From NCBI RefSeq assembly GCF_947495735.1, contig NZ_CANMAA010000001.1, positions 496,001 to 560,000 of the forward strand: a stretch of DNA of 64,000 nt, given 5' to 3'. The DNA is from an uncultured Pseudokineococcus sp. Lineage in GTDB: Bacteria > Actinomycetota > Actinomycetes > Actinomycetales > Quadrisphaeraceae. The notes beneath the pieces were generated by a model. The model made no database searches, had not been told where the DNA came from, and was given only the letters and a program-made list of their open reading frames with translations. Of this stretch, positions 62,210-64,000 are shown one piece after another. Position 1 is the stretch's first letter. Every line of letters starts with the position of its first letter. The translations under genes and the position numbers were made by a program.

Positions 62210-63118
62210 TCATCGCCGGCGGCGCATCGGGCCGGCGGCCCACAGCCAGTGCGCGAGGGTCGGCGCGACGACGGCGCCCATGACGACGAAGCCCCACAGC
62301 CCCGCCCACGGCCGGCCGGAGAAGACCACCGCGTCGACCGTCGAGCCGAGCCAGGTCCAGCCGAGCAGGAGGCTGGGGACGGCCAGCTCGGCCGAGCCGC
62401 GCGCGCGCTCGGTGCCCGGGGCCGCGTGGCGCACCAGCCGGCGCGGGGCCGCCGGCTGCTCGCGCCGGCGGGGGGTCCGCCGCGGGTCCGGGACGACGCG
62501 GTGCAGCACGGCGCTGATGACGAGCGCGACGAGCAGCCAGCCGAGGTAGTTCGTCAGCGGGATCCCGGGGACGCCGGGGAGGGCGGGGGTCGGGTCGGCC
62601 CAGGCCCAGTGGCCCTCGGCGACCATCATCGGGTCGAGGAAGAGGTCCCAGGAGGCGAGCCCGACCGCGGCGACGGGGACGGCGGTCCAGCTGCCCGGAG
62701 GGGCGAGCGTGCGCCCGGCGAGCAGCATCGGGTAGGCCATCATCGTCCAGGCCAGCGGCACGACGACGGGGACGTCGAGCACCTGGGGCCCCAGCGTCCC
62801 GGCGTAGGAGTACTCCCCGAACGGCCACCCGGTCGCCGTCCCGACCGCCTCGGCCACGAGCCCGAGGCCGCCGGCGACCACGAGCACGGCGGCCGCGGCG
62901 GGGACGCCGAAGCGCCGGGCGGCGTCGGCGAGGACGGCGGCGGCGAACAGCGCGACGGCCGCCATCGTGGTGGTGTGCAGCGCGGTGCCGGACAGCAGCG
63001 GGTGGGCCACCTGGGCCAGCACCGCGGCGCCGGCGAGGACGAGGGAGACCACGCCGAGGCGCGAGCGCGGGCGCCTGCCCGTCGCCGTCGGGCGCTCCGA
63101 GGACTTCGTCGTGACCAC
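62210..63118 (-). CDS. cruF: CruF-type carotenoid biosynthesis protein
   Basis: A 302-residue membrane protein of the carotenoid 1',2'-hydratase (CruF, PF04240-type) family, adding water to the psi end of a carotenoid. Helical segments carry the conserved GWPFGEYSYAGTLGPQVLDV, PLAWTMMAYPMLLAG, GLASWDLFLDPMMVAEGHWA and GIPLTNYLGWLLVALVI. In Deinococcus and cyanobacteria CruF hydrates gamma-carotene or lycopene. An Arg-rich loop lies near residue 210. The GTG at 63118 is leaderless, with TACTCT ending 7 bases before it. Confidence 0.88.
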   Translation of the reverse strand: MVTTKSSERPTATGRRPRSRLGVVSLVLAGAAVLAQVAHPLLSGTALHTTTMAAVALFAAAVLADAARRFGVPAAAAVLVVAGGLGLVAEAVGTATGWPFGEYSYAGTLGPQVLDVPVVVPLAWTMMAYPMLLAGRTLAPPGSWTAVPVAAVGLASWDLFLDPMMVAEGHWAWADPTPALPGVPGIPLTNYLGWLLVALVISAVLHRVVPDPRRTPRRREQPAAPRRLVRHAAPGTERARGSAELAVPSLLLGWTWLGSTVDAVVFSGRPWAGLWGFVVMGAVVAPTLAHWLWAAGPMRRRR

Positions 63119-63125
63119 CAGCCGA

Positions 63126-63131
63126 AGAGTA
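63126..63131 (-). promoter_or_regulatory. -10 element TACTCT of leaderless cruF
   Basis: TACTCT on the minus strand ends 7 bases before GTG 63118. It lies in the 23-base gap after the CrtA homologue, so cruF has its own promoter although it follows crtA closely. Confidence 0.6.
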
Positions 63132-63141
63132 GGCGGCTCGG

Positions 63142-63861
63142 TCAGGGCTCGCGCCCGGCGAGCGTGCCCTCGAGCGACGTCACGGCGAAGCGGGCGAAGA
63201 GCTCCTCGGCGTACCAGTCCTCCCGCGGCGTCCGCTCGACGACGGCGCGGTGGGGCGCTCGGCCGTGCGCGAAGGCCGTCAGCGCGGCGCTGTCGCGCCA
63301 CAGGCTCACGGTGCCCTGCAGGCCCACGGGCGCCTCGCCGACGCCGATCGCCATCCGCAGGCCGTCCACCGCCGAGAGGTCGTCCGAGACCGGTGGCACG
63401 GCGCGGGTGAAGGTGCGCCACGAGCCCAGCCGCACGCGGGCCCGGGTGATGCTCACGACGGGCGCGTCCGCCGGGGGACGGCGCGGGGGCGGGTCGCCGA
63501 AGGGCGCGAGGCCGCCCCAGCGCCCGCGGCTGGCGACCGGCGTCATGGCCAGGCGGAGCCGCTCCTGCGCCAGGCGGCCCCACGCGCGGGCGGTCGCCGA
63601 GCGCTCGAACCAGGCGGCGTCGCCGGGGGAGTCCCAGGCGGCCAGGAGCCCCCAGTGCAGGGGGTCGGCGTCGCGCGCGGTGAAGGTGCGCCCCGACCCG
63701 GTGCCGAGCAGCTTCGTCCACCGGGCGCCGCTGCGGCGCAGCAGGGCGCGGTCCAGCGCCATCCGCCCGAGCGCGGCGGGGACCGCGGCCGGGCCCACCC
63801 CCCAGACGTGGAGCGTGACGAGCGCCGGGACGTCGTCCCGCGCTCCCGCTGCTCCGCCCAC
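63142..63861 (-). CDS. CrtA-like (spheroidene monooxygenase family) protein
   Basis: A 239-residue cytosolic protein that matches the purple-bacterial spheroidene monooxygenase CrtA over its whole length as I recall it: MALDRALLRRSG, KLLGTGSGRTFT, PVASRGRWGGLAPF, ITRARVRLGSWRTFTRAVP, GVGEAPVGLQGTVSLWRD and WYAEELFARF. CrtA adds a keto group at C-2 of acyclic carotenoids. With CruF and a glycosyltransferase next to it, a keto-carotenoid product is possible. The GTG at 63861 is chosen because TACCCT ends 6 bases before it; ATG 63882 is in frame but lies before that promoter. Confidence 0.82.
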   Translation of the reverse strand: MGGAAGARDDVPALVTLHVWGVGPAAVPAALGRMALDRALLRRSGARWTKLLGTGSGRTFTARDADPLHWGLLAAWDSPGDAAWFERSATARAWGRLAQERLRLAMTPVASRGRWGGLAPFGDPPPRRPPADAPVVSITRARVRLGSWRTFTRAVPPVSDDLSAVDGLRMAIGVGEAPVGLQGTVSLWRDSAALTAFAHGRAPHRAVVERTPREDWYAEELFARFAVTSLEGTLAGREP

Positions 63862-63867
63862 GGGGCG

Positions 63868-63873
63868 AGGGTA
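63868..63873 (-). promoter_or_regulatory. -10 element TACCCT of the leaderless crtA-like gene
   Basis: TACCCT on the minus strand ends 6 bases before GTG 63861. It is the same hexamer as at aroG. Confidence 0.6.
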
Positions 63874-63895
63874 GGCGGACACCCCTCCCGCCCCT

Positions 63896-63959
63896 CAGCG
63901 GGCCGGGGCCCCAGCGGGCGGGGACCTCAGCGGGCGGGGACCTCAGCGAGCGGGCCCCT
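63896..63959 (+). repeat. 16-bp tandem repeat upstream of the crtA-like gene
   Basis: Four 16-base units starting at 63896, 63912, 63928 and 63944, two of them identical (CAGCGGGCGGGGACCT). They lie just upstream of the crtA-like promoter. Confidence 0.85.
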
Positions 63960-64000
63960 CGGCGGGTGCGCCCGCCCCGTGGAGGACGACGGTGCCGCCG
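63943..64000 (-). CDS. possible 3' end of a minus-strand gene (partial)
   Basis: The right edge reads GGTVVLHGAGAPAEGPAR followed by TGA on the minus strand, which could be the last codons of a gene entering from the right. The last few codons would then lie in the 16-base repeat. Too short to identify. Confidence 0.25.
   Translation of the reverse strand, partial: GGTVVLHGAGAPAEGPAR

Noticed and set aside
1-64000. Mobile elements, prophage or integrated plasmid.
   Set aside because: No transposase, integrase, terminal inverted repeats or tRNA-flanked junctions were seen, and base composition is even throughout apart from the short 46.1 kb island.

Overview
The window is very GC-rich (well over 70% by eye), uses GTG starts freely, packs genes with many 4-base GTGA or TGATG overlaps, and carries typical actinobacterial families (IF2 with a long Gly/Pro/Arg N-terminus, class II DAHP synthase, ThyX, a PASTA kinase beside an Rv2175c-like regulator, YlxR, DUF503, DUF4439). 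It is chromosomal DNA of an actinomycete. The carotenoid genes and the pattern of exported sugar enzymes would fit a pigmented Kineosporiales-like organism, but that is inference. I see no tRNA, rRNA, CRISPR array, transposase or phage gene, so this looks like core chromosome with an accessory polysaccharide locus at the left end and pigment genes at the right.

Layout. 1-8.8 kb, minus strand: an exopolysaccharide-type locus with three GT4 glycosyltransferases, a small membrane protein, a very large protein that fuses a Wzx/MATE-like flippase to a GT-C-like membrane domain, and a secreted GH5 hydrolase. 9-13.7 kb: proS, a TSUP permease, a DUF4439 lipoprotein and a GNAT acetyltransferase. 13.7-31.2 kb: a translation and RNA block, rimP-nusA-ylxR-infB-DUF503-rbfA-truB-methyltransferase, then a sugar porter, ribF, a secreted M14 peptidase, rpsO, pnp and an M16 peptidase. 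31.2-35.9 kb: a six-copy 41-bp tandem repeat, an FMN riboswitch, ribE-ribBA-ribH (no ribD), dapB and a small TPR membrane protein. 36-53.8 kb: an acyltransferase-like membrane protein, HAD-thyX, aroG, threonine aldolase, a molybdopterin oxidoreductase, a PknL-like kinase, a LysM/transglycosylase, an Rv2175c-like regulator, the idsA-crtI-crtB operon, metF, a CDP-alcohol phosphatidyltransferase and an acyltransferase 3. 53.8-64 kb: a DEAD-box helicase, a second CrtI-type oxidoreductase with a lipoprotein, a secreted GH51 arabinofuranosidase under a LacI-type operator, and a CruG-like glycosyltransferase, CruF and CrtA group.

How the parts fit. IdsA, CrtB and CrtI would make GGPP, phytoene and its desaturated products. 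The second CrtI-type enzyme, CruF (hydratase family), the GT2 enzyme (CruG-like) and the CrtA homologue (spheroidene monooxygenase family) could then produce a hydroxylated, glycosylated and possibly keto acyclic or monocyclic carotenoid. The order aroG, PASTA kinase, Rv2175c-like protein, polyprenyl synthase, metF parallels the aroG-pknL-Rv2175c-idsA2-Rv2172c order I know from Mycobacterium tuberculosis.

Regulation visible in the sequence. At least eight genes have a TANNNT -10 element ending 6-7 bases before the start codon, so their mRNAs should be leaderless; three more have a CANNNT version at the same place. Genes with leaders (infB, ribF, the rib operon, the helicase) share a GGCACNNTGG element. 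Several perfect hairpins mark transcript ends. Short tandem repeats of 9, 14, 16, 21 and 41 bp recur at gene boundaries and in coding tails.
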